In this document: in pieces, positions 23,930 through 32,090 of the stretch
Numbering within the stretch: the first letter of the stretch is position 1
Layout of the letters: the number at the start of each line of letters is the position of its first letter
NCBI RefSeq assembly: GCF_008086045.1
Contig: NZ_VSEY01000003.1
Coordinates: forward strand, 124,001-188,000
Direction of reading: 5' to 3'
Origin: Nonomuraea sp. PA05
Lineage (GTDB): Bacteria > Actinomycetota > Actinomycetes > Streptosporangiales > Streptosporangiaceae
DNA: 64,000 nt
The notes under the pieces: model-generated
Told to the model about the DNA's origin: nothing
What the model saw: only the letters and a program-made list of their open reading frames with translations
The model's database searches: none
Program-made: the position numbers and the translations under genes

Positions 23930-24399
23930 TGGCCTCCGACGAGATGCTGTCCTGGCTGAAGGCGACGATCGAGGGCGACAAGGCGCTAGCCGAGGAGAAC
24001 TTGGGTGAGGTCTGGGCCGCCGCCGACGACCGTGACGAAGGGTTCTTCATCGAGATCGAGGACGCCGGGGCTTTCGGCAAAGCCTGCGGGTGCTGCATAA
24101 CCGGCACCCTGTGCGAGGTCGAAGCGAAGCACGTCGCTCTCCACGACCCGCGCGACACGATCGCCCGGTGTGAGGCCGAATTGTCGGTACTGGATCTCTT
24201 CGAGAAGCACGGCTACGCGCTCGGAGGGGCCTACTTTGGCGCGCTGCATGATGCGTTGGGCCGCCTGGTGGTGGGCTACCGCCACCGCGCCTGCCGACGG
24301 GACACGCTTCGGAGGAAGCGGAAGAGGAAGAGATGTACTGGGACTACGACCCGGAGCAGGGCATGCGCCTCTGGGGTCCAGACTCGGAAGAGCCGATAG
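23929..24399 (+). CDS. DUF6221-like protein, 156 aa, odd basic C-terminus
   Basis: TGATG overlap. MLSWLKATIEGDKALAEE, HVALHDPRDTIARCEAELSVLDL and GYRHR follow DUF6221 order. After YRHRACRRD the frame runs into a highly basic stretch (RRKRKRKR) and a Thr/Arg tail that is atypical; a different frame there encodes a small ORF. A recent frameshift of the C-terminus is possible. Confidence 0.7.
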   Translation: MASDEMLSWLKATIEGDKALAEENLGEVWAAADDRDEGFFIEIEDAGAFGKACGCCITGTLCEVEAKHVALHDPRDTIARCEAELSVLDLFEKHGYALGGAYFGALHDALGRLVVGYRHRACRRDTLRRKRKRKRCTGTTTRSRACASGVQTRKSR

Positions 24400-24431
24400 A
24401 GGTTATCCCGCCCGCCCAATGCTGGCGCTGA
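24333..24431 (+). CDS. small ORF, 32 aa, with good ribosome site
   Basis: ATG 24333 preceded by GAAGAGGAAGAG, overlapping the end of the previous gene in another frame. Product starts MYWDYDPEQGMRLWGPDSEE and ends QCWR. Short but well placed; unknown. Confidence 0.4.
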   Translation: MYWDYDPEQGMRLWGPDSEEPIEVIPPAQCWR

Positions 24432-24442
24432 TCCCGTAGACC

Positions 24443-24519
24443 TCCGGGCGGGCTTGGTACGGCTTCTCTCACAACGATCAGCCGCACGCCTTCGCTTGGG
24501 CTTCCCTGGCCCGCCCGGA
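24443..24519. repeat. 11-bp perfect inverted repeat, 55-nt spacer
   Basis: TCCGGGCGGGC (24443-24453) and GCCCGCCCGGA (24509-24519). A second short pair (AGCCGC and GCGGCT) is nearby. Lies in the 150-nt gap before 24584; possibly a terminator or RNA structure. Confidence 0.45.
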
Positions 24520-24583
24520 CATCAACCACGCGGCTGCGGACTCACTCGAATAGTCGTTCGACCTCGCGGGTAGGCTCGCCCAC

Positions 24584-24811
24584 ATGCAAGACCCGCCCTC
24601 CGTACGTCTCCCTCACCACCCCGCCGGCGCAGGGCTCCTCCACCAGTGGAGAAAAACCCGGACGGGCCAGTGGGAAGCGCTGGTGGAGTACGTGCTGGAC
24701 GTCCCCGGCTACAAGGGTGGGCTGGAACCCCACCGGTCCTGGCTGCAGGCGTACGAGGTAGAGCCGATCAAGGGCGTCGACTACTCACGGGTACCACGCT
24801 CGCGCGCCTGA
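24584..24811 (+). CDS. hypothetical protein, 75 aa, probably leaderless
   Basis: No SD; TAGGCT lies seven nt upstream of ATG, matching the actinobacterial TANNNT -10 used for leaderless mRNAs. Product contains WRKTRTGQWEALVEYVLDVPGYKGGLEPHRSWLQAYEVEPI, a beta/aromatic domain typical of small streptomycete proteins. Converges with the gene at 24816. Confidence 0.6.
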   Translation: MQDPPSVRLPHHPAGAGLLHQWRKTRTGQWEALVEYVLDVPGYKGGLEPHRSWLQAYEVEPIKGVDYSRVPRSRA

Positions 24812-24815
24812 CCAC

Positions 24816-25124
24816 TCACTCAGCCACTGCAGCGCACCGGCAAGGCACCGTCACCAGAGTCCCGGCCTCTTCGTCGATGTGGGCGAGCTGACCGGATCCG
24901 AAGCACAACCGGCACAGGAATGCCCTGGCGATGAGCGGGTCCGTCCACACCTTGTGGTCGGTCGCGGTCGGCGGTGGAGGAGGCGGCTTCTCGCTCCGCT
25001 CGGCAGGCTCGTTGTCGCCTCCCACGGTGCCTTGCCCGCCGCAGAAGCGGCACGCCAGAAACAGCGGCCCGAACTGCTGCCCGCGCCGGCCTCCGCACTC
25101 CGGGCACGTGATGGGGTCGGTCAC
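24816..25124 (-). CDS. DnaJ-type zinc-ribbon protein, 102 aa
   Basis: Minus strand. CPECGGRRGQQFGPLFLACRFCGGQG and CRLCFGSG provide CxxCxG repeats as in the DnaJ central zinc domain; poly-Pro linker in between. Probably a metal-binding adaptor. Its start is one base after the stop of the next minus gene at 25126. Confidence 0.65.
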   Translation of the reverse strand: MTDPITCPECGGRRGQQFGPLFLACRFCGGQGTVGGDNEPAERSEKPPPPPPTATDHKVWTDPLIARAFLCRLCFGSGQLAHIDEEAGTLVTVPCRCAAVAE

Positions 25125-25125
25125 G

Positions 25126-25275
25126 TCACGCCCGGCCGGTTCCGTTGCAGGTGTCGCACGCCACCCACTGGCGGTTGGCGCCCTTCTTGCCGTTCATCTC
25201 CATCCACTCCCCGCCCGCACCGAGGCAGGTACCGCACACCGGGGGCGCTTCGTCGTCGTCACCTTGCTTCGCCAT
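25126..25275 (-). CDS. small DnaJ-type zinc protein, 49 aa
   Basis: Minus strand, ATG at 25275, TACGGT seven nt upstream suggests a leaderless start. Two CxxC(x)G units (VCGTCLGAGG and ACDTCNGTG). Forms a pair with 24816-25124. Confidence 0.65.
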   Translation of the reverse strand: MAKQGDDDEAPPVCGTCLGAGGEWMEMNGKKGANRQWVACDTCNGTGRA

Positions 25276-25356
25276 GCCCGCACCGTAACGGCGCAGGCAC
25301 ACGCTGTCTGTGACTACTGAGTTCGACACCTGTACTGCCAACACAGCCGCGTCCGA

Positions 25357-25378
25357 AGGCCCGCCACTGTGCGGGCCT
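25357..25378 (+). terminator. hairpin AGGCCCGC/GCGGGCCT before structural module
   Basis: Arms 25357-25364 and 25371-25378, 6-nt loop, immediately upstream of the strong SD at 25390. Could separate early and late transcription. Confidence 0.5.
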
Positions 25379-25402
25379 CCGTCATGTCCGGAGGTGATCG
25401 GC

Positions 25403-25690
25403 GTGCGCGAGGAGTACAACCCCGCAGTTCACGGCTCCTACGCGTCTTGGCTCCGCAACAAGGGAGTCCAGACCCGCGCCAGCGGATGGACGAACGCCAC
25501 CCACGACCAGGTGACGGAAGGCCGTGACCGGTTCGGCCAGCGCTTCAAGCGCACCACCGACCAGCTCGGCCATGACGTCATCCAGCACGGCAACGACCAG
25601 CAGTCCGTCATCGCGCGCATCCAAACCGTCCGCGCACACGTTCCCGCCTCCGCGTCGAAGAGGGAGATCACCGATGTCATCGAGCGCTGA
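25403..25690 (+). CDS. small fibre-cassette protein, 95 aa (copy 1)
   Basis: GTG 25403 with GGAGGTGAT (25390-25398), the strongest SD in the region; an upstream in-frame start at 25310 would bury the hairpin. The segment SYASWLRNKGVQTRASGWTNATHDQVTEG, then FKRTTDQLGHD, is clearly homologous to the product of 48820-49050 (YAEQLRRKGIQVRTTGW, FKRTTDQAGHE). Unknown role next to a tail-like protein. Confidence 0.75.
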   Translation: MREEYNPAVHGSYASWLRNKGVQTRASGWTNATHDQVTEGRDRFGQRFKRTTDQLGHDVIQHGNDQQSVIARIQTVRAHVPASASKREITDVIER

Positions 25691-25898
25691 GCGCGCCGCC
25701 GAACTACGAGCACAGGCCGACGCTCTCGACGCGATGGCCGGCCTCGAAAACGACCTCCTGGCCGCGAAGGAGAGCGGCGACAAGGCCGCCATCCGGGAGG
25801 CGTCTCTCGCGCTGCGGGAGGCCCGATCCCAGACCCGCACCGAGGGCACGACGGTCGGCGGCGACGCCTTCGTCAGCCCCACTTCTGAGGAGGTCTGA
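25674..25898 (+). CDS. helical protein, 74 aa
   Basis: ATG 25674 with AGGGAG upstream, overlapping the previous gene. One long helix (AERAAELRAQADALDAMAGLENDLLAAKES) ending acidic. Unknown; possibly a coiled-coil partner of the cassette. The copy at 48.8 kb lacks this gene. Confidence 0.65.
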   Translation: MSSSAERAAELRAQADALDAMAGLENDLLAAKESGDKAAIREASLALREARSQTRTEGTTVGGDAFVSPTSEEV

Positions 25899-25900
25899 TC

Positions 25901-26353
25901 ATGGCTGTCACCGCTTCGGGCATCTACATCGCCACGATCGTGGACGTGTTCGACGACACCCAGCTCGGCCTGGACCTGTCGTCGGAGACACAGCTCAAGG
26001 TCGCCCTCTTCACGAATTCGATCACACCCAACTTCAGCTCGGACACCGCGTACGGCGTGTCCCCGTACAACGCGAACGAAGTCAGCGGCACCGGCTACAC
26101 CGCCGGTGGGGCAACGCTCACCACCACCACATTCACGGGCAGCTCCGGCTCGACCACGTTCGACGCGGCCGACTCCTCCTGGGCGTCTTCGACGATCACG
26201 AACGCCCGCGCCGCCCTCATCTACGCCGACGGCCTGGCGGGCGACAACGCGGTGGTACTCCTCAACCTGGGCCAGGATTACAGCACGTCAGCGGGCACGT
26301 TCCTCCTGCAGTACAGCGGGTCCGGCATCTTCACGGTCGATTGGACGCCGTGA
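25901..26353 (+). CDS. phage tail-associated beta protein, 150 aa (copy 1)
   Basis: Shares order and motifs with the product of 49062-49529: LKVALFTNSITPNF (copy 2: FKGALFTGSVVPDF), Y-G-x-SPxN, SGTGYTAGG (SGPGYTAGG), and LLIY/ALIYADG with a final beta strand. Likely a small tail or virion decoration protein. Followed by an intrinsic terminator. Confidence 0.75.
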   Translation: MAVTASGIYIATIVDVFDDTQLGLDLSSETQLKVALFTNSITPNFSSDTAYGVSPYNANEVSGTGYTAGGATLTTTTFTGSSGSTTFDAADSSWASSTITNARAALIYADGLAGDNAVVLLNLGQDYSTSAGTFLLQYSGSGIFTVDWTP

Positions 26354-26383
26354 CCACCTGCCGCTGACACCCACCCGACCCTC

Positions 26384-26399
26384 ACCGCCTCCGGGCGGT
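26384..26399 (+). terminator. intrinsic terminator ACCGCC-TCCG-GGCGGT + T-run
   Basis: 6-bp stem, TCCG tetraloop, then TTTTCT. Placed between the beta protein and the fibre gene, so it could attenuate fibre expression. Confidence 0.7.
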
Positions 26400-26421
26400 T
26401 TTCTGCTGTTCGGGGGCGGGC

Positions 26422-29307
26422 GTGGCGATTGCGATCGACTCCTCTTCGCCTGCCCTGGTCACCGACACTGACGCCGTCACCACGGCGAGTTTCACCGCGC
26501 CCGCCAACAGTCTCCTGGTGGCGTTGTGTGCCTCCAACTCCGGAGCGGTCACCCACACCGTGACCAACTCGGGGACCGCGTTGACGTGGACGTCGCGGGT
26601 GCGGCGGATGCTGGGCGACGACGCGGGCGCGTACACGCCGGCGGTGGAGATTTTCACCGCCCCCGCTGCCGCGTCGGCGGCCCGCACCGTCACCCTGACG
26701 AGCAGCAACGGCGGAGACTTCGTCGTCTTGAAGCTGCTGGTGGTGACGGGTGCGGACCTGGCGTCTCCTGTGGGGAACGTCGGCGAAGGCAGCTCGGCCA
26801 CCAGCAGCATCACCCCGGCTGTCTACACCTCCAGCGTCGCGGGTTCCCGAGCGGTCGGCATCGCGGTGGACGCCCTCGAATCGGGCGCCGTCACCAGCAG
26901 CGACACGGGCTTCCCGTGGGATGAGTTCTTCCAGACTGCCGGGATAGCGGTCCACAAGGCCGCCAACACGGGGTCTTCTGGCACGTCAGTCACCCTGAAC
27001 TTCAATGGTGGCGGCCTGTCGCGCGAGTGGAACTGGGCGGCGGCGGAGATCAAACCGTCTGCGGGTACGGGCGCGACCGCGACCCCTGCTGCGGTGTCGG
27101 CTACCGCGTCGGTCCCGTCCCCGGCGGTGTCGGTGACCGCGACGGCGACTCCTGCGGTGGTGCCGGCTTCGGCGGCCGTTCCGGCTCCTTCCCCCCGTAC
27201 GGGCTCAACCGCCACCCCGGCCGTGGTGGCGGCGACGGCGGCGATTCCCGCCCCGTTGGTGTCAGCCAGCGCGACACCCTCGCCCGCAACGGTGGCAGCG
27301 ACCGCATCCGTCCCGGCTGCGACCGTGTCGGCGCAGGCGTCAGCGACCGCAACCCCGCCAGTGGTCGCGGCTACCGCTGTCGTGCCCGCCCCGGCAGTGT
27401 CCACCAGCGCGGCCGTCGAGTTCGTCGACGCCGCCCACTCCGAATCCACCATCGGTAACCTGCCCGTCGGCATCCAGGAAGGCGACGTCCTCCTCGCGAT
27501 CGTCCAAGACGCGGAACTCCTGGACGGGCCTGACGGTTGGACGGAGATCGGCGTCGGCCGGGTGGGCCAGCAATTCGACGGCAACGCCTGGACCACGACC
27601 GTCACCGGCGACCCGACCGACCACACCTGGATCGGGTCCAGCAGCGGCCCCATCATCGACATCCTCGCCTACCGCGGTACGACCGCGCCGGCCATCTACG
27701 CCCAGTCCGACGCCGCCGACCCGGTAGCGCCATCGGTGACCACCGTCACGGCGAACTCGCTGCTGGTGGTCCTGTACGCGGACGAGTCGTCGCAGGATTT
27801 GACCGCCCCAGCCGGGATGACCGACCGGACCCCGCTGTCCGCGCAGGCCTACAACGCCGAAGCGGATCAGGTCGTCGCCTCTCCCGGCGCCACGGGCACG
27901 CGCACGTTCGGCGGTGTCGGTGACGCGATCGGCGCCTGGTCGATCGTGCTGGAGCCCGCCGCCCCGGACGGGAACGCCACCGCCAGCCCGCCCGCCGTCT
28001 CCGCCACCGCGGCGATCCCGGCCCCTGCATCAAGCACGAGCTCTGCGGCTTCGCCGGCTGTGGTGGCCGCGCTGGCGAGCATCCCGTCGCCGTCCACACG
28101 AACGGGCTCGGCTGCAGGCCCGGCTACTGTCCCCGCCGCGGCGTCCATCCCTGCCCCGGGCGTCGCGGCGGGCTCCACCCCAACCCCTGCCGCCGTCCAG
28201 GCCGCCGCGTCCATCCCCGCCCTTGCCATTTCCACCGGCTCTACAGCCGCCACGAACGTCGTCGCAGCCACGGCGACGATCCCGGCGCCCACCACCACGG
28301 CCGGGGCGACCGCGGCTCCTGACGTGGTTCCAGCGACCACCACCGTCCCGCAGGCGACCACCACGACGGGCTCAACGGCGAGCCCCTCCGTTGTCGCCGG
28401 CACAACACAGACCCCCGCTCCAGCCGTCTCAGCGGGCGCTACGGTCACAGCCGGCGCGGTCCAGGCCGTAGCGTCTGTTCCTCAGCCGGCCGTCGCCACC
28501 GGTCAGGTTGCGCAACCTGCGACCGTCACCGCGACGGCCGCCATCCCGGCGCCCACCGTTTCGTACGGGCAGACCGTCACCCCTGCCGTCGTCGCTGCTT
28601 TCGCTTCAGTTCCGGCGCCGAGCATCCAGACGGGCTCCAGCTCCACCGCCACCCCGGACACGGTGACCGCCGCCGCGGCGATCGCGTCTCCGGCCGTGAC
28701 GACTGGAGCGACCGCGCAGCCTCCTGTGGCGGCTGCTACAGCGTCCGTGAGCGCCCCTCAGGTGTCGGCAGGCTCCACCGCCCCGCCGGACCCCGTGGAA
28801 GCGTCTGCGTCGATTCCAGCGCCAACCGTCAGCGCGGGAGCGACCGCAACGCCCGGCACCGTCCAGGCGAGCACCAGCATCCCGGCCCCGACTGTCGAAG
28901 CCGACGGGAACGCCGCCGCCACACCAGCGACGGTCACCGCCGCGGCGAGCATCCCGTCCCCGGCCACGGGCACCAGCTCCACGGCCACGCCGGCCGTCGT
29001 GCTCGCCACCGCTGCCGTGCCCACGCCGACGACCTCGGTCCTGGTTGCTGCCACGCCCGCGGCTGTGCAGGCCTTCGCCACGATCCCCGCGGCCCTGGTG
29101 TCGACGACAGCACGTCCTCCCGCCGTGGCTGCGGTCGCGTCCATCTCGGCGCCGTCCGTGTCCGCGGGAGCGTCTCCCGATCATCTACCCCCAAGGCTCG
29201 GCGGCGCTCTGGTCGCCCAGCACAGCCTGGGCGGCTCCCGAATCGAAGGCCATGGTCTCGGCGGCTCCAAGGTCACCACGGGTCAGCTCGGCGGATCTCT
29301 CACGTGA
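26422..29307 (+). CDS. large repeat-containing fibre-like protein, 961 aa
   Basis: GTG start inside GGGGCGGGCGTG. Residues 1-210: beta-rich domain (SVTLNFNGGGLSREWNWAAAEI at its end). Then about 5 repeats of a 22-residue unit with consensus T-A-x-P-x-x-V-x-A-x-A-x-I-P-A-P-x-V-S-x-G-S; a second globular beta domain (about 333-512); then about 18 more repeats; then LGGS-type Gly repeats at the very end (LGGALVAQHSLGGSRIEG). Looks like an elongated virion fibre or a surface-exposed adhesin. No enzymatic motif seen. Confidence 0.8.
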   Translation: MAIAIDSSSPALVTDTDAVTTASFTAPANSLLVALCASNSGAVTHTVTNSGTALTWTSRVRRMLGDDAGAYTPAVEIFTAPAAASAARTVTLTSSNGGDFVVLKLLVVTGADLASPVGNVGEGSSATSSITPAVYTSSVAGSRAVGIAVDALESGAVTSSDTGFPWDEFFQTAGIAVHKAANTGSSGTSVTLNFNGGGLSREWNWAAAEIKPSAGTGATATPAAVSATASVPSPAVSVTATATPAVVPASAAVPAPSPRTGSTATPAVVAATAAIPAPLVSASATPSPATVAATASVPAATVSAQASATATPPVVAATAVVPAPAVSTSAAVEFVDAAHSESTIGNLPVGIQEGDVLLAIVQDAELLDGPDGWTEIGVGRVGQQFDGNAWTTTVTGDPTDHTWIGSSSGPIIDILAYRGTTAPAIYAQSDAADPVAPSVTTVTANSLLVVLYADESSQDLTAPAGMTDRTPLSAQAYNAEADQVVASPGATGTRTFGGVGDAIGAWSIVLEPAAPDGNATASPPAVSATAAIPAPASSTSSAASPAVVAALASIPSPSTRTGSAAGPATVPAAASIPAPGVAAGSTPTPAAVQAAASIPALAISTGSTAATNVVAATATIPAPTTTAGATAAPDVVPATTTVPQATTTTGSTASPSVVAGTTQTPAPAVSAGATVTAGAVQAVASVPQPAVATGQVAQPATVTATAAIPAPTVSYGQTVTPAVVAAFASVPAPSIQTGSSSTATPDTVTAAAAIASPAVTTGATAQPPVAAATASVSAPQVSAGSTAPPDPVEASASIPAPTVSAGATATPGTVQASTSIPAPTVEADGNAAATPATVTAAASIPSPATGTSSTATPAVVLATAAVPTPTTSVLVAATPAAVQAFATIPAALVSTTARPPAVAAVASISAPSVSAGASPDHLPPRLGGALVAQHSLGGSRIEGHGLGGSKVTTGQLGGSLT

Positions 29308-29320
29308 GGAGGTGGACGCG

Positions 29321-29668
29321 GTGCCGGACTTCGTCAACTTGACGCTGGTGGAGGACGACAACGAGTCCGCGTCCTTCCGCATCGTCGACGACTCGGGGAC
29401 CGCTCTCAGCCTCACGGGCGCGGACGTGTTCGCTGTCATCAAGGCGAGCCAGGCTGTGGAGGACGACGCCTCGACGGGCGTGTTCACGCTGACCGAGGGC
29501 GACGGCGTCACGATCGACGACGCAGCCCAAGGCCTGATCACGCTCACCTTCCCCGAGAGTGTGACCGAGTCGCCGGGCGTCTGGTTCTACAAGATCAGAG
29601 TGACTCGCGGATCCCCATCGGCTACCAAGACAGCCATCGAGGGGTGGCTGTCCGTCGCCGATGCCTAG
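29321..29668 (+). CDS. Ig-like/baseplate-type beta protein, 115 aa
   Basis: GTG 29321 with GGAGG (29308-29312). Pattern VNLTLVEDDNESASFRIVDDSGTALSLTGADV then ITLTFPESVTESPGVWFYKIRVTRG resembles the N-terminal domain of phage upper-baseplate (BppU-type) or Ig-like tail proteins. Overlaps the HNH gene. Confidence 0.7.
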   Translation: MPDFVNLTLVEDDNESASFRIVDDSGTALSLTGADVFAVIKASQAVEDDASTGVFTLTEGDGVTIDDAAQGLITLTFPESVTESPGVWFYKIRVTRGSPSATKTAIEGWLSVADA

Positions 29669-30023
29669 GCGGGCAGCGTCGGTCTGTAGCACGCCGGGCT
29701 GCCCGAACCTGTGCGACGGCGGCCGGTGCCCGGAGTGCCGTAGCGCTGCTGAGAAGGCTCGTGGCAGCGCCTCACAGCGCGGCTACGGCTCCCGCCATCG
29801 TGATCGGTTCCGTACGGGCGTGCTGGCGAAGCACCCCACGTGCGTGCTGTGTGGAGCCGCACGGAGCACCGTGGCGGACCATCACCCGATGGACCGCCGA
29901 GAGCTGGTAGCCCGAGGGCTGGACCCGGACGACCCGAAGTACGGGCGCGGCCTGTGTGCCTCATGTCACGGCAAGGCCACACAGGCGAACGAGAGCCAAA
30001 AGGGCGGCTGGAACGCCCGATAG
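29661..30023 (+). CDS. HNH endonuclease, 120 aa
   Basis: Compact phage HNH: CSTPGCPNLCDGGRCPEC zinc module, then SRHRDRFRTGVLAKHPTCVLCGAARSTVADHHPMDRREL and GLCASCHGKATQ. His pair HH is in the expected DHHP-type position. HNH proteins next to terminase genes assist cos-type packaging in siphophages; here the terminase is about 3 kb further right, separated by accessory genes. Confidence 0.9.
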   Translation: MPRRAASVCSTPGCPNLCDGGRCPECRSAAEKARGSASQRGYGSRHRDRFRTGVLAKHPTCVLCGAARSTVADHHPMDRRELVARGLDPDDPKYGRGLCASCHGKATQANESQKGGWNAR

Positions 30024-30135
30024 TAACTCTCCGTGCACGTCGTCCTGACGTGCACAAAGTCAGCCTCTCGCACGGGCGGGTAACCGTCGAAGCGCCCGCC
30101 CATGTTACGCACCGTTGCCACGAAGGAGTTCGGTC

Positions 30136-30288
30136 ATGAACGTCCCCGACCTCTTCACTCTTCTCGCCCTGATCGCTTTCCTCGCAGCCTCCGTAGTGGG
30201 CTTCGTCCACAAGTCGTGGGTCGCAGCCCTGTTCTGCCTCGGCTTCGCCTTCCTCGTGCTGGCCGGCGCCGACCTGATCAACCCTTGA
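30136..30288 (+). CDS. small two-TM membrane protein, 50 aa
   Basis: ATG 30136 with AAGGAG at 30123-30128. Two hydrophobic spans (LFTLLALIAFLAASVVGF and VAALFCLGFAFLVLAGADLI) separated by a short HKSW loop. Follows the HNH gene and ends before a double hairpin. Could be a holin-like or accessory membrane protein; unknown. Confidence 0.7.
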   Translation: MNVPDLFTLLALIAFLAASVVGFVHKSWVAALFCLGFAFLVLAGADLINP

Positions 30289-30301
30289 CCCACACAAGAT
30301 C

Positions 30302-30359
30302 CTCCCGTTCGCGGCGGGAGGTAGACGGCCCCTGAGATCTCCCTGACTCAGGGGCCGTC
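30302..30359 (+). terminator. tandem hairpins, second with 12-bp perfect stem
   Basis: First: CCTCCCG with CGGGAGG. Second: ACGGCCCCTGAG (30326-30337) with CTCAGGGGCCGT (30348-30359), 10-nt loop. Marks the end of the membrane-protein unit. Confidence 0.6.
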
Positions 30360-30378
30360 GCCACACCAGGGAGAAACC

Positions 30379-30645
30379 ATGCAAGAGCGCGAACTGTCCA
30401 TCACCGGACCGGTCTTCGGCCCGACAGTGAAGCTCGGCGACCATGAACTGAGCCGAGCCCTGCGCGGTCTGACGATCCGCTTCCAAGCAGGCGAACGCCC
30501 GGCCGTCGAGGCTGAACTCCTCATCGACGCCATCGAGGTGGCCGATCTCGGCGTCCGAGACTCCGAGGTCGTCCTGTCCATGCCCGACGCAGCGCGAGAC
30601 GCGCTGATCGCTCTCGGCTGGACTCCTCCGGCAGGTGACCGATGA
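30379..30645 (+). CDS. hypothetical protein, 88 aa
   Basis: ATG with AGGGAG upstream. Starts MQERELSITGPVFGPTVKLGDHEL; ends PPAGDR, a motif that recurs at the end of 30941-31438 (PAAGDR). Beta-rich. Unknown. Confidence 0.65.
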   Translation: MQERELSITGPVFGPTVKLGDHELSRALRGLTIRFQAGERPAVEAELLIDAIEVADLGVRDSEVVLSMPDAARDALIALGWTPPAGDR

Positions 30646-30944
30646 CCACGGTCCGCGTCTCCTGGGTCCCCGCTACCGGCGAGCCTGTCGAGCTCGGAGA
30701 AACCGTGTCGGACCTGAAGTTCGTCACCGGCCCGCCTACGCCGATCGAGATGCTGTCCAAGACTCAACGGTTCCTCGTGGTCTCTCCGTCGCTCCTGGAG
30801 CGGACGGGACCGTACACGCTCAAGCTGCGAGGCCGCCTGCTCTGGTCCGGCTACCGGCTGGTGTTCGGCCGCACGAGCCCGCGCTCCCGCAGGGCGAAGA
30901 CGGAGTACCACCGCCGCTCCCGCTCGCGGGGGAGGAAGCGGTGA
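30642..30944 (+). CDS. hypothetical protein, 100 aa, basic C-terminus
   Basis: ATGA overlap. Beta domain with a very basic end (RRAKTEYHRRSRSRGRKR). Perhaps nucleic-acid binding. Unknown. Confidence 0.6.
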   Translation: MTTVRVSWVPATGEPVELGETVSDLKFVTGPPTPIEMLSKTQRFLVVSPSLLERTGPYTLKLRGRLLWSGYRLVFGRTSPRSRRAKTEYHRRSRSRGRKR

Positions 30945-31438
30945 GCGCCCGCGTCGTCCACGCCGTGAGGTGCGCCCCCGACTCGACCTCGCCAGTGAAG
31001 ATGTTCTGGCGCTGCTCCTGTGGCGGTGACGGCCATGATGTGCCAGGAGCGCAGCTTCCCTGCCCTTCCTGCGGCGAGACGATCCGCGTGCCCGAGACGC
31101 CAACGGACGCGCCCGTCTCCTCCCCCGAACTCATCGCTGGCGTGGAGCGGGCCACGCAGGAAGCCCTGTCCAGAGACATGCGCTTCGATCTTCGTGAACT
31201 CGCCTACCGCATCCTCATCAACCCGGACCTGGTCTTGTTCGGGCAGAGAGGCGGAGGCGTCGGCATGTACTGCCGGGCCTGCACGCCGATAGCTCATGAG
31301 ACGATCGCCTACCTCGGAGCGAAGGAAGGCGAGCAAGCAGCGAACACGGGCATCACCTTCGCCACGTCCGTCTCCGGGCTGTGGAGCCAGGCCCTCATCC
31401 ACCTCGCCATTCACCACCCGGCAGCAGGTGACCGATGA
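30941..31438 (+). CDS. hypothetical protein, 165 aa, N-terminal zinc ribbon
   Basis: GTGA overlap. Residues 20-50 form CSCGGDGHDVPGAQLPCPSCG; the C-terminal half (LFGQRGGGVGMYCRAC, then FATSVSGLWSQALIHLAIHH) aligns with the 88-aa product of 32091-32357. The latter may be a shortened paralogue. Unknown. Confidence 0.65.
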   Translation: MSARVVHAVRCAPDSTSPVKMFWRCSCGGDGHDVPGAQLPCPSCGETIRVPETPTDAPVSSPELIAGVERATQEALSRDMRFDLRELAYRILINPDLVLFGQRGGGVGMYCRACTPIAHETIAYLGAKEGEQAANTGITFATSVSGLWSQALIHLAIHHPAAGDR

Positions 31439-31734
31439 GCATCGTCCCTGTCCCGATAGACGAGACGCAACGCACCATCGACCTGCCACCAGGCCCGGCC
31501 CTGCTGTACGTGACCGAGGGCGACAACCCGACGATCACCATCCTGGACCGCGCCCCCATCGGGAACCTGCCCGCAGGCCGTGATCGAGTAGTGTGCCTTG
31601 CCTTGCTCGGGTACGTCATCGAACAACTTCACGCGCCCAGGCTGCACATCGAGAACTGCGAGCCCGGCTCTCCCGAAGACCTCGCCGCTCGCAAACGGTT
31701 CGGCCTCAGGACGCCCACCCGCGAGAGAGAATGA
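31435..31734 (+). CDS. hypothetical protein, 99 aa
   Basis: ATGA overlap. N-terminal beta region (VPVPIDETQRTIDLPPGPALLYVTE), helical end. Unknown. Confidence 0.6.
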   Translation: MSIVPVPIDETQRTIDLPPGPALLYVTEGDNPTITILDRAPIGNLPAGRDRVVCLALLGYVIEQLHAPRLHIENCEPGSPEDLAARKRFGLRTPTRERE

Positions 31735-32072
31735 CGGGCATGGAGATCGCCGCCACCGTCACCTATCAGGGACAGGCCATGCTCATCCCGAAGAGCGACG
31801 GCCGGGACTATCCGTGCCAGGCGCGAGTCCGCGTCTACCACGACATCCCCGACCTTGGCGGTGACCGGCCATACATCAGGGATGCGCACAGGTGGGACGC
31901 GGACATCACCGGCGATCTACTGACGGACGCACGCCCACCCTACGGCGAGGCCACGCTGCGCCTCCCCGACGGCAGCACCGGCGACGCCATGTTCCAGGCG
32001 ACCGCACCGCGAGTCGGTTCACTGACGTGGGACGGCGCACTCACCGGCCTCGGACGGTCGCCCACCGAGTAG
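31731..32072 (+). CDS. hypothetical protein, 113 aa
   Basis: ATGA overlap; ATG 31740 is an alternative start. Beta-rich protein (IAATVTYQGQAMLIPK ... TLRLPDGSTGDAMF). Unknown. Confidence 0.6.
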   Translation: MTGMEIAATVTYQGQAMLIPKSDGRDYPCQARVRVYHDIPDLGGDRPYIRDAHRWDADITGDLLTDARPPYGEATLRLPDGSTGDAMFQATAPRVGSLTWDGALTGLGRSPTE

Positions 32073-32090
32073 CGCGGTAAGGAGGTGCTG

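Noticed and set aside
25310-25402. Longer N-terminus for the gene at 25403
   Set aside because: The extra codons span a hairpin and are not matched in the copy at 48820; the SD fits GTG 25403.
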